Assembly (NCBI GenBank): GCA_002684695.1
Contig: NYVQ01000052.1
Coordinates: 28,461 to 36,744 of the forward strand
Direction of reading: 5' to 3'
Length of the DNA stretch: 8,284 nt
Source: SAR116 cluster bacterium
GTDB taxonomy: Bacteria; Pseudomonadota; Alphaproteobacteria; Puniceispirillales; GCA-002684695
The position numbers and the translations under genes are program-made. How positions within the stretch are numbered: position 1 is the first letter of the stretch; the number at the start of each line of letters is the position of its first letter. The notes under the pieces were generated by a model that saw nothing but the letters and a program-made list of their open reading frames with translations, had not been told where the DNA came from and did not search any database. Below, one piece after another: positions 1 to 6,090 of this stretch.

Positions 1-162
1 GCATTATTTTTAGAAAAGTTCATAAAAAAACAAACTATATGGATGCATCTGGATGTCATGGGTTGGAATTTGGCTAATTTGCCTGGTCGACCTGTTGGGG
101 GAGAAGCTATGAGCTTAAGGGCTTTTTTTCATTACATCAAAGATTTTACAAAAACTTTTTAG
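1..162 (+). CDS. M17 leucyl aminopeptidase-like protein, C-terminal end (5' truncated by window)
   Basis: Only the last 53 residues and a TAG stop (160-162) are in the window, read in frame from base 1. The segment ALFLEKFI..TIWMHLDVMGWN followed by PGRPVGGEAMSLRAFF matches the C-terminal end of the M17 metallo-aminopeptidase family. More exactly it matches the form common in Alphaproteobacteria, in which a 'WN...PGRP.GGEA..LRA' tail follows the 'W.H.D' strand. Family members are cytosolic, use two metal ions and remove N-terminal residues from peptides. The metal-binding and catalytic residues lie upstream and cannot be checked here. The stop overlaps by 4 nt the stop of the convergent dehydrogenase gene. 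Family assignment is good; substrate preference is unknown. Confidence 0.75.
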   Translation, partial: ALFLEKFIKKQTIWMHLDVMGWNLANLPGRPVGGEAMSLRAFFHYIKDFTKTF

Positions 163-1097
163 TATCCTTTAAGTCTATTAATTTGATTTGGCGGTTCAGT
201 GTTATTCATTAAGCATCGTGCAGCATTAACTATTTGATCTATAGAAGTCTCAGTATTAGTTTCAGCTGAAATATGTGGCCAAATACTAATTTTTTGGTGG
301 TTCCAAAAAGTATGATTAGATGGGAGTGGTTCTGTTTCAAAAACATCAAGATATGCATTTTTTATTTTTCCCTTATCAATCATGTATAAAAGATCATCTT
401 CATTGACATGTCCACCTCTGCCTGCATTAATTATTGTTGCACCATCAGGTAAATGAGACATGGTTTCTTTAGATATAATATGCTTTGTTTCTTGTGTAAG
501 TGGAAGTATACAAACCAATATTTTACACTGAGGCAACATTTTGTAGAGGCCACTTTCACCATAATAACATTGAATTTCTTTGATATTTTTTTCACTTCTG
601 GACCAACCCATAACATTGTATCCAAAATTTGAGAGTGATAACGCAACATGTTTTCCTATAGCTCCAATCCCAAGCACACCAATATTCCATTTATTACTTG
701 GAATAAATTCTACAGATTGCCATTTCTTTTCTTTCTCAAACTGGATATACTTATCAAGAAAACGCGTTTCTCGTAAAACTTGAAGAGAGACCCAAGCAGA
801 CATTTGTTTTGACATGTCATTATCAACAAGTCTTATTATAGGCAGTTTATCAGGCACAACACCTGGTTTTAAAAGGTGGTCTACTCCTTGCCCTAAATTT
901 ATTACTCCTTTTAAATTTTTAAATTGTTTAAGAAAGCCATTAGGTGGCAACCACACTAATGCAACATCCACCTCATCTGGGTTACAATTATCTTTATTTA
1001 ATAAATTAATGTCAGGTGCTTTTTCTTTAAAAATAGCTGACCATTTTTCAAGATTATCTGAATCCCAGTAGTATAATAAATTAATCTTTCTACTCAT
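159..1097 (-). CDS. D-isomer-specific 2-hydroxyacid dehydrogenase, glyoxylate/hydroxypyruvate reductase A type
   Basis: A 312-residue cytosolic NAD(P)H-dependent oxidoreductase, full length for the GhrA-like branch of the family. The nucleotide-binding Rossmann motif is at residues 143-148 (GIGAIG), followed by W-S-R-S at 165-168, where an arginine after the second strand would favour NADPH. The catalytic triad of the family is visible: R227 in INAGRGGH, E256 in DVFETEP and H275 in WPHISAET. The N-terminal part carries the LGQGVDHLL segment (68-76) usual for GhrA. The likely reaction is reduction of glyoxylate or hydroxypyruvate to glycolate or glycerate, but related 2-keto acids are possible. 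The start is supported by an AAGGTG ribosome site (1105-1110) with a 7-nt gap to ATG, and by a good upstream promoter. Its stop interlocks with that of the convergent aminopeptidase gene. The family is certain; the ghrA role is likely but not proven. Confidence 0.88.
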   Translation of the reverse strand: MSRKINLLYYWDSDNLEKWSAIFKEKAPDINLLNKDNCNPDEVDVALVWLPPNGFLKQFKNLKGVINLGQGVDHLLKPGVVPDKLPIIRLVDNDMSKQMSAWVSLQVLRETRFLDKYIQFEKEKKWQSVEFIPSNKWNIGVLGIGAIGKHVALSLSNFGYNVMGWSRSEKNIKEIQCYYGESGLYKMLPQCKILVCILPLTQETKHIISKETMSHLPDGATIINAGRGGHVNEDDLLYMIDKGKIKNAYLDVFETEPLPSNHTFWNHQKISIWPHISAETNTETSIDQIVNAARCLMNNTEPPNQINRLKGY

Positions 1098-1104
1098 TGG
1101 TTTG

Positions 1105-1110
1105 CACCTT
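1105..1110 (-). promoter_or_regulatory. Ribosome binding site of the hydroxyacid dehydrogenase gene
   Basis: On the minus strand this reads AAGGTG, 7 nt before the ATG at 1097-1095. It is one of the few clear Shine-Dalgarno sequences in the window and fixes the start. Confidence 0.7.
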
Positions 1111-1127
1111 TAATTACATAATAACAG

Positions 1128-1155
1128 ATTATAGACTTTTATCACTTAAAGTAAA
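1128..1155 (-). promoter_or_regulatory. Predicted sigma-70-type promoter of the hydroxyacid dehydrogenase gene
   Basis: Read on the minus strand, TTTACT (1155-1150) and a perfect TATAAT (1133-1128) are separated by 16 nt. A transcript starting about 7 nt downstream, near base 1121, would have a leader of roughly 24 nt containing the AAGGTG ribosome site. The boxes are seen in the sequence; function is inferred. The gene would therefore have its own promoter rather than depend on read-through from the upstream cytochrome c gene. Confidence 0.6.
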
Positions 1156-1267
1156 TTAATCGAGAGAGCATTATTTAATCTAAGATATTAATTTAATCTT
1201 AACATCATATTTTCTCTTTAACTGCTAAGTCAAAGTGCAAAATCAAAGATTATATTAAATTATTAGT

Positions 1268-1281
1268 TTAAATTAATTTAA
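1268..1281. repeat. 14-bp perfect AT-only palindrome next to the cytochrome c stop codon
   Basis: TTAAATTAATTTAA is its own reverse complement and abuts the cytochrome c stop codon (1282-1284). It contains no G or C and no U-run typical of a strong intrinsic terminator, so a role in ending the cytochrome transcript is only possible. The rest of the 184-nt spacer (1098-1281) holds the dehydrogenase promoter and otherwise shows nothing recognisable. Confidence 0.35.
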
Positions 1282-1908
1282 CTATGAGTTAGTAGCTTCT
1301 ATTTCTTTTTGAATTTCATCTTCAGTTGGAAGATCAGCTGGGACATCTGCTAAACTTCTAAGCCACAATAATATATTTGCCCTGTCATTTTCTTTCTTTA
1401 ACCCAGCATAGTTCATTTTTGTCCCTTTCATATATTCTTTTGGCTTTAATAAAAATTTATTTAGCGAAGAATAGTCCCATTCACCGCCGAAGGCAGTTAA
1501 AGCTTTTGAATATTTATATCCATCGACTTTCCCCATTTCCCTATTAAGAACATTCCATAGGTTCGGTCCAACTTTATTAGGCCCACCTGCATTAAAACTA
1601 TGACATGCCGCACATTTTTTTGAGAGTTTTTTTCCTTCATCTAAGTTAGCTGAAGCAATTAATGCTAGAATAGGAACTATCTTTACTTGCGTTGACGCAA
1701 TTGCTGAAGCTTCGGTAATGCTAGTCTCTGGTACTTCAATCGGGAAAGCATTTTTTGATACTGAGTGGTCCCCTTCAGAGTGATGATCTCCGTGATGTTC
1801 TCCATCTCCTCCTTGCATAAAAGAAGCAAATTTCCCAACACCTATTAGTAATAAACATGCACACAAAAAACCTGCAACGATTTTATTAAATGCTAATGGG
1901 TCACTCAT
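1282..1908 (-). CDS. cycM: Membrane-anchored class I cytochrome c (CycM / cytochrome c552 type)
   Basis: A 208-residue monohaem c-type cytochrome. Residues 9-30 form a hydrophobic segment (VAGFLCACLLLIGVG) with no clear cleavage site, which suggests an uncleaved anchor with the rest in the periplasm. A His-rich linker (36-48, GEHHGDHHSEGDH) follows. The haem-binding motif is CAACH at 99-103, preceded by the usual 'G..L...C' helix, and the distal ligand is probably M165 in GTKMNYAG. The C-terminal helix LLWLRSLAD (180-188) is typical of class I cytochromes c. Family members of this layout carry electrons from the bc1 complex to cytochrome c oxidase. Its position divergent from kdsB-pheA matches the cycM neighbourhood known in Alphaproteobacteria such as rhizobia. 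The ATG is taken because it places the anchor at the N-terminus; the ribosome site before it is weak. The family is certain and the partner is inferred. Confidence 0.9.
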   Translation of the reverse strand: MSDPLAFNKIVAGFLCACLLLIGVGKFASFMQGGDGEHHGDHHSEGDHSVSKNAFPIEVPETSITEASAIASTQVKIVPILALIASANLDEGKKLSKKCAACHSFNAGGPNKVGPNLWNVLNREMGKVDGYKYSKALTAFGGEWDYSSLNKFLLKPKEYMKGTKMNYAGLKKENDRANILLWLRSLADVPADLPTEDEIQKEIEATNS

Positions 1909-2027
1909 AAAAAAATCTCATTTATTTAATTTATCTTATAATATTTAATAATTATGTTGTACTTTAAAAATCAACTAAATCTCAACAATTTTTTTTCTAT
2001 TGATGATATATATAAAGGAAACAAAAC
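1909..2027. promoter_or_regulatory. Divergent intergenic region between the cytochrome c gene and kdsB
   Basis: These 119 nt of almost pure A and T separate two gene starts and must hold both promoters. On the minus strand TATTAT and TATAAG boxes lie near 1936-1945. On the plus strand a TATATA-like stretch lies at 2006-2013, but it is too close to the kdsB ribosome site to be a convincing -10 box. No -35/-10 pair stands out on either strand, and no operator-like repeat was seen. Confidence 0.4.
2015..2020 (+). promoter_or_regulatory. Ribosome binding site that decides the TTG start of kdsB
   Basis: AAGGAA ends 7 nt before the TTG at 2028-2030. The reading frame has no ATG until deep in conserved sequence, so this site makes TTG the most likely start codon. 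Confidence 0.7.
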
Positions 2028-2789
2028 TTGCAACATTTAGAGCAAAATAAAAATATAAAACCTGTAATCATTATTCCTTCCAGATTAAATTCTACACGAC
2101 TTCCAAGGAAAGCTTTAGAAATAATAGATGGAAAACCAATGATTTGGCATGTGTGGTCTAATGCAATTAAAGCTGATATCGCGCCTGTCCTTGTTGCGAC
2201 TGATTCGAATGAAATTAAAGATATCATTATCCAAAATGGTGGGAATGCAATTTTAACAGATAAAAAACATGCTTCTGGTTCGGATAGAATTTATGAAGCA
2301 TTGAATATTTTTGATCAAAAAAAAATTTATAATTTTGTAATTAATTTGCAAGGCGATATGCCTTTTTTCCCATCAAATCTATTTGAAACCATACTATCAA
2401 ATGTTACAAGTGAAGATTTAATAACCTTAGTATGTCCTGCAACAGAAAAAGAAGTAACCGACCCCAATGTGGTTAAAGCTGTTGTCTCATGGGATTCTAA
2501 AATAAAAAATTTTGGAAATGCTCTATATTTTAGCAGATCAAAGGTTCCATACAACTCAGATGAATATTGGCATCACATAGGAATCTATGGATGGAAAAGA
2601 GATAGCTTAAAAAAATTTGTCTTGTCTAAACCAACTCAACTAGAATTAACGGAAAAATTGGAACAACTTAGAGCTTTAGAAAACAATATGAAAATAAAAG
2701 TAGTAAAAATAGAACAAAATCTTATTGGTGTTGATACAATGGAAGATTTAGATAAAATAAGAAAACTAATTGAAAAATCTGAAAGTTAA
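2028..2789 (+). CDS. kdsB: 3-deoxy-manno-octulosonate cytidylyltransferase (CMP-Kdo synthetase)
   Basis: Cytosolic enzyme that joins CTP and Kdo to give CMP-Kdo for lipopolysaccharide inner-core synthesis. The 253-residue length is normal. Family motifs appear in order: nucleotide-binding PSRLNSTRLPRKAL (17-30), ATDS (57-60), HASGSDRI (81-88), NLQGDMP (106-112, with D110 at the expected metal-binding place), YFSRSKVP (167-174), HHIGIYGWKR (182-191), LEQLRALENN (211-220) and GVDTMEDL (234-241, where D236 corresponds to the second metal-binding Asp). The commoner 'QGDEP' reads QGDMP here; this position varies among Alphaproteobacteria. The start is TTG with a strong ribosome site. A run of 9 A (2317-2325) lies inside the gene, where slippage would truncate the protein. 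pheA follows after 7 nt, so the two are probably co-transcribed. Confidence 0.95.
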   Translation: MQHLEQNKNIKPVIIIPSRLNSTRLPRKALEIIDGKPMIWHVWSNAIKADIAPVLVATDSNEIKDIIIQNGGNAILTDKKHASGSDRIYEALNIFDQKKIYNFVINLQGDMPFFPSNLFETILSNVTSEDLITLVCPATEKEVTDPNVVKAVVSWDSKIKNFGNALYFSRSKVPYNSDEYWHHIGIYGWKRDSLKKFVLSKPTQLELTEKLEQLRALENNMKIKVVKIEQNLIGVDTMEDLDKIRKLIEKSES

Positions 2790-2796
2790 TTAACTA

Positions 2797-3660
2797 ATGG
2801 CAAATAAAAATAACAATCAAAATAATATAATTGCATTTCAAGGTGTGCCAGGAGCCTATTCTGAAATGGCGTGTTTGTCTAATTTTAAAAATATGAAAAC
2901 TTTACCATGCCCTTCATTTGAGGAAATGATATCTTCTGTTCAAGAAAACCGAGCTAAACTAGCAATGGTACCTGTTGAGAATTCAACTGCTGGAAGAGTT
3001 GCTGATATCCATCATTTACTTCCAGAATCAGGTTTATACATTATCGGGGAAATATTTTTTAGGGTTAATCATACATTGCTTGGCGTTAAGGAAGCTAAAC
3101 TTAGCGATTTAGAGGAAGTTAGAAGTCATGCTCAGGGTCTAGCTCAATGTAGAGAAAATATAAACAAAATGAAACTTTTGCCAATTATTCATCCTGATAC
3201 AGCGGGTGCAGCAAAAGAAGTATCTGAATTAAAAGATAAAAGAATTGCAGCAATTGCGTCAAAATTAGCAGCAGAAAAGTATGATTTACAAATTTTTAAA
3301 GAAAATTTTGAAGATAAAAATCATAATACAACTAGATTTTTGATTATGAGTAAAACATACACAATGCCAGAAGTTACAATTGATAAATATATAACAACTC
3401 TTGTTTTTTCAACAAGATCTGTGCCTGCAGCCCTTTACAAAGCCCTTGGAGGATTTGCTACAAATGGTATTAATTTAACAAAACTTGAGTCATACATGAT
3501 TAATGGTAGCATGACTGCTACTCAATTCTATGTAGATATTGAAGGCCATCCTGAAACATCTTCTATGAAATATGCCTTGAAAGAATTAGAGTTCTATTGT
3601 GGTAGAGATATGGTAAAAATACTTGGAACTTATAAAGCATCTTCAAAAAGGAAAAGTTAA
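2797..3660 (+). CDS. pheA: Prephenate dehydratase (monofunctional, with ACT regulatory domain)
   Basis: Cytosolic enzyme that converts prephenate to phenylpyruvate in phenylalanine synthesis. It has 287 residues, as expected for the monofunctional form; no chorismate mutase domain is fused at the N-terminus. The catalytic domain (about 10-186) shows FQGVPGAYSE (14-23), VPVENSTAGRV (58-68) and the family signature around T179-R180-F181, in which the Thr is the key catalytic residue. The ACT domain (about 200-280) includes GINLTKLESYMINGS (224-238), the alphaproteobacterial form of the phenylalanine-binding ESRP region, so feedback inhibition by Phe is expected. The first ten residues are Asn/Lys-rich and not conserved. 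ATG lies 7 nt after the kdsB stop, without a clear ribosome site, which fits translation coupled to kdsB. The SRP RNA begins about 53 nt after its stop. Confidence 0.95.
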   Translation: MANKNNNQNNIIAFQGVPGAYSEMACLSNFKNMKTLPCPSFEEMISSVQENRAKLAMVPVENSTAGRVADIHHLLPESGLYIIGEIFFRVNHTLLGVKEAKLSDLEEVRSHAQGLAQCRENINKMKLLPIIHPDTAGAAKEVSELKDKRIAAIASKLAAEKYDLQIFKENFEDKNHNTTRFLIMSKTYTMPEVTIDKYITTLVFSTRSVPAALYKALGGFATNGINLTKLESYMINGSMTATQFYVDIEGHPETSSMKYALKELEFYCGRDMVKILGTYKASSKRKS

Positions 3661-3681
3661 TCAGTCAAACAATTTTTCTAC

Positions 3682-3710
3682 TTGAAAGATTTATTGAAGT
3701 ATATCATACA
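3682..3710 (+). promoter_or_regulatory. ffs: Possible promoter of the SRP RNA
   Basis: TTGAAA (3682-3687) resembles a -35 box. A 17-nt spacer leads to CATACA (3705-3710), a poor -10 match that would place the start at the GGGG beginning the RNA stem (3716). TATCAT (3702-3707) is a better -10 box but lies only 14 nt from TTGAAA. One of these probably drives the RNA; the choice is uncertain. Confidence 0.35.
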
Positions 3711-3713
3711 GAC

Positions 3714-3807
3714 ATGGGGAGCTGTCTGGACAGATTGCTTGTGAACTCGGTCAGGATCGAAAGATAGCAGCCGCAATAAGTTTTATTTGGGTCAGACAGT
3801 TTCCTGT
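3714..3807 (+). ncRNA. ffs: Signal recognition particle RNA, small bacterial (4.5S-type)
   Basis: The gap between pheA and dnaX folds as a bacterial SRP RNA. The diagnostic tip is present: GGTCAGG (3749-3755), a short ATC/GAT stem (3756-3758 with 3763-3765) closing a GAAA tetraloop (3759-3762), then AGCAGCC (3766-3772). This corresponds to the GGUCAGG..GGAA..AGCAGCC core that binds Ffh. Further helices support it: AACT (3744-3747) with AGTT (3779-3782), and a 12-bp terminal stem of 3716-3727 with 3794-3805 that includes G-U pairs. The RNA would join Ffh to target membrane proteins to FtsY and the translocon. A position just upstream of dnaX is known in Alphaproteobacteria. Ends were set from pairing and may be off by several bases. 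No separate terminator is seen; read-through into dnaX followed by processing is possible. Confidence 0.9.
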
Positions 3808-3837
3808 TTAAAATTATTAGTAAAATATTAAAATTTA

Positions 3838-5487
3838 ATGGTAATTGAGAATAATAATACTTTTACAGATTCTAAACATAGGGTGCTCGCAAGAAAATAC
3901 CGTCCTTTAAATTTCAAAAAATTAATTGGTCAATTTAATCTTGTTAAAACTTTATCTGGTTCTATAGAAAGAGATAGGCTCGCACATGCCTATATACTTA
4001 CTGGTGTCAGAGGTGTTGGAAAAACTTCAACTGCTAGAATAATTGCAAAACTTTTTAATTGCCCTAATCCAGAAAAAATTCCAGAAATTTCAATAAACCC
4101 ATGCGGTTCATGTGACTCATGTTTAGGAATAGCTGCAGGAAAAAATATTGATGTATTAGAAATAGATGCAGCAAGTAACACAGGTGTTGATAATATTAGA
4201 GAATTAATTGATGGAATTGGTTACAAACCTCTAACTTCAAAATTTAGAGTATATATAGTTGATGAAGTTCACATGCTATCGAAGGGTGCATTTAATGCTT
4301 TACTTAAGACTCTTGAGGAGCCTCCAGATCATGTTAAATTTATCTTTGCAACCACTGAAATAAGAAAAGTTCCTATTACTATTTTATCAAGATGCCAAAG
4401 ATTTGATTTGCAAAGAGTTTTATCTGAAACACTAATTGAACATTTGAAATGGGTTTGTGATCAAGAGGGAATTAAAGCATCTGAAGGTGCTCTTCAAATC
4501 ATTTCAAGGCTATCGGAAGGATCGGTGAGAGATGCAATGTCACTTCTTGATCAATCAGCCTCAATTAGTGGTGATAATATAAAATCAGAAACCATTAATT
4601 TCATGCTTGGTCTACCAAGCCGTGACTCCAGTATTGGAATACTAGAAAAAACTTTACAGGGTGATATATCAGAAGCCTTAAATCTATTTGATACAGTAAT
4701 CAACCATGGAAGTAATGGTGAAACTGTAGTTAGTGATATGCTTGATATTTTGCACTTATCAACAAGAATGCATGTATTAGGTGCTCAAAATGAGAATATT
4801 TCTTTGTCATCCATTCCAGAAAGTGAGAAAATAGGAATAAAAAAGCTATCACAATTACCACTCGCTCATTTAACTAGAGCATGGCAAATTTTATTAAAAG
4901 GTCTTGAAGAAATTAAATCATCTCCTAACCCAGATGAGGCTTCATCCATGGTTCTAATAAGACTTGGTTATTCAAGTCATCTTCCTGATCCGGCATCTCT
5001 TGTTAAAAAAATTAAAGAAATTACGGATAGCAATGAAGATAAAACATCGATTTTAGAAAAGTCAGATGCTAGTAATATTGAAATACAAGAAGAAACATCT
5101 TCAGAGAGTGATTTAACAAAAATAAATTTAGAGAGTTTTGAGGATTTAGTTGAGTTATTTAAAAATAAAGGAGAGCTTCTAATTCATGCCCAATTGGTAT
5201 CATGTGTTCATTTAGTAAATTTCAACAAAGGTGAAATAGATATAAGAATCGTAGGAAATACTAATAGTACAATTGCAAAAGATATTTCTAATAATCTCAA
5301 AAATTGGACAGGTTTGGACTGGATAGTAAATCTTGTTGATGATCAAGGGGATGAAACATTGGATGAAAAAAAAAATAGATTAGAAAAGGAAGAACTAGAA
5401 GTTACTAAAAATACGCCAGAAATGGAAAAAGTTTTGAAAGCTTTTCCAAATGCACAACTAAAATCAGTTAAAGATACTAAAGATTGA
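3838..5487 (+). CDS. dnaX: DNA polymerase III subunit gamma/tau
   Basis: Clamp-loader ATPase that loads the beta clamp and, in its long form, bridges polymerase and helicase. The AAA+ core is complete: RVLARKYRP (15-23), Walker A with G56, G59, G61-K62-T63, the four zinc-ligand cysteines C75, C89, C92 and C95, Walker B with D142-E143, a sensor region FATTE (170-174) and the arginine finger SRC (184-186). A clamp-loader domain follows to about 390. A short acidic linker (about 392-425) leads to a C-terminal domain ending in VLKAFPNAQLKSVKD, the tail motif common in alphaproteobacterial DnaX. At 549 residues it is shorter than E. coli tau (643). A run of 10 A at 5366-5375 lies late in the gene. 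No clear ribosome site precedes the ATG. recR follows after 9 nt. Confidence 0.96.
   Translation: MVIENNNTFTDSKHRVLARKYRPLNFKKLIGQFNLVKTLSGSIERDRLAHAYILTGVRGVGKTSTARIIAKLFNCPNPEKIPEISINPCGSCDSCLGIAAGKNIDVLEIDAASNTGVDNIRELIDGIGYKPLTSKFRVYIVDEVHMLSKGAFNALLKTLEEPPDHVKFIFATTEIRKVPITILSRCQRFDLQRVLSETLIEHLKWVCDQEGIKASEGALQIISRLSEGSVRDAMSLLDQSASISGDNIKSETINFMLGLPSRDSSIGILEKTLQGDISEALNLFDTVINHGSNGETVVSDMLDILHLSTRMHVLGAQNENISLSSIPESEKIGIKKLSQLPLAHLTRAWQILLKGLEEIKSSPNPDEASSMVLIRLGYSSHLPDPASLVKKIKEITDSNEDKTSILEKSDASNIEIQEETSSESDLTKINLESFEDLVELFKNKGELLIHAQLVSCVHLVNFNKGEIDIRIVGNTNSTIAKDISNNLKNWTGLDWIVNLVDDQGDETLDEKKNRLEKEELEVTKNTPEMEKVLKAFPNAQLKSVKDTKD
5366..5375 (+). repeat. dnaX: A10 homopolymer in dnaX, possible slippage site
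   Basis: Ten A bases span the codons for E510-K511-K512-N513. Gain of one A (or a -1 ribosomal shift) leads straight to TAG at 5376-5378. Loss of one A gives I-D and then TAG at 5381-5383. Either slip would end the protein at about residue 513-514, removing the last 35 or so residues with the conserved tail. Slippage itself is not shown; long A runs are common in such AT-rich genomes. Confidence 0.5.
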
Positions 5488-5496
5488 ACATAAATT

Positions 5497-6090
5497 ATGA
5501 TTAGCTCTGAAATAGATTACCTGGTTAGACTAATGTCTAAATTGCCAGGTCTTGGAATAAGATCAGCAAGGAGAATAGTCTTACATCTGCTTAATAATAA
5601 AGAAAAAGAAATGCTTGTTCTGTCTAGTGAGATTAAACAAGTAGCTGAACTAGTTCAATTTTGCTCAATTTGTGGAAATATGGATACAAAAGAAACTTGC
5701 TACATTTGTCTAGATGACAAAAGGGACAAATCAATTATTTGTGTAGTTGAAAATGTTGGAGATCTTTGGGCTATAGAGAGATCAAGTGTATTTGGAGGTC
5801 AATATCATGTATTAGGGGGAGTTTTATCTGCTCTAGACAACATTGGCCCTAAAGATTTAAAAATTGAAAACTTAGTTGAACGAGCAAAAAATAAGAATAC
5901 AAAAGAAATTATTTTGGCTAACTCGGCAACTGTTGATGGTCAAACCACGGCTCACTATTTAGCTGACCAGTTAAGTGAGTGCAATGTTCTGATATCAAGA
6001 TTAGCGCAAGGTTTACCTATAGGTGGTGAGTTGGATTTTTTAGATGATGGTACTATTACTCAAGCTTTAAAAGCTCGATCAGAAGTTTAA
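5497..6090 (+). CDS. recR: Recombination mediator protein RecR
   Basis: Cytosolic DNA-binding ring protein that works with RecO (and RecF) to load RecA on SSB-coated single-stranded DNA during gap repair. The 197-residue length is normal. Seen in order: a helix-hairpin-helix LPGLGIRSARRIVLHLL (16-32), a four-cysteine zinc site at C56, C59, C68 and C71, and a Toprim domain beginning ICVVEN (81-86). The segment NSATVDGQTTAHYLA (142-156) is the alphaproteobacterial version of the more usual TVEGEATA. The C-terminal Walker-B-like stretch is GELDFLDDGTITQAL (177-191). It follows dnaX by 9 nt with no ribosome site, so it is probably co-transcribed. The usual ybaB gene between dnaX and recR is missing. 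Its stop overlaps by 4 nt the stop of the convergent argG. Confidence 0.96.
   Translation: MISSEIDYLVRLMSKLPGLGIRSARRIVLHLLNNKEKEMLVLSSEIKQVAELVQFCSICGNMDTKETCYICLDDKRDKSIICVVENVGDLWAIERSSVFGGQYHVLGGVLSALDNIGPKDLKIENLVERAKNKNTKEIILANSATVDGQTTAHYLADQLSECNVLISRLAQGLPIGGELDFLDDGTITQALKARSEV

Noticed and set aside
431..1071. Several short open frames opposite or out of frame with the hydroxyacid dehydrogenase
   Set aside because: They are shadows of a gene with all catalytic motifs intact; none has a start signal.
1230..1248. Direct repeat TCAAAG at 1230-1235 and 1243-1248 in the spacer
   Set aside because: Only 6 bp long and twice repeated; expected by chance, with no third copy.
2317..2325. 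A9 run in kdsB as a programmed slippage site
   Set aside because: A slip would cut the enzyme in the middle of its conserved domain, giving a useless product; best explained as chance from Lys codons in an AT-rich genome.
5488..5496. Possible small gene or terminator between dnaX and recR
   Set aside because: Nine bases are too few for either; the genes are simply adjacent.
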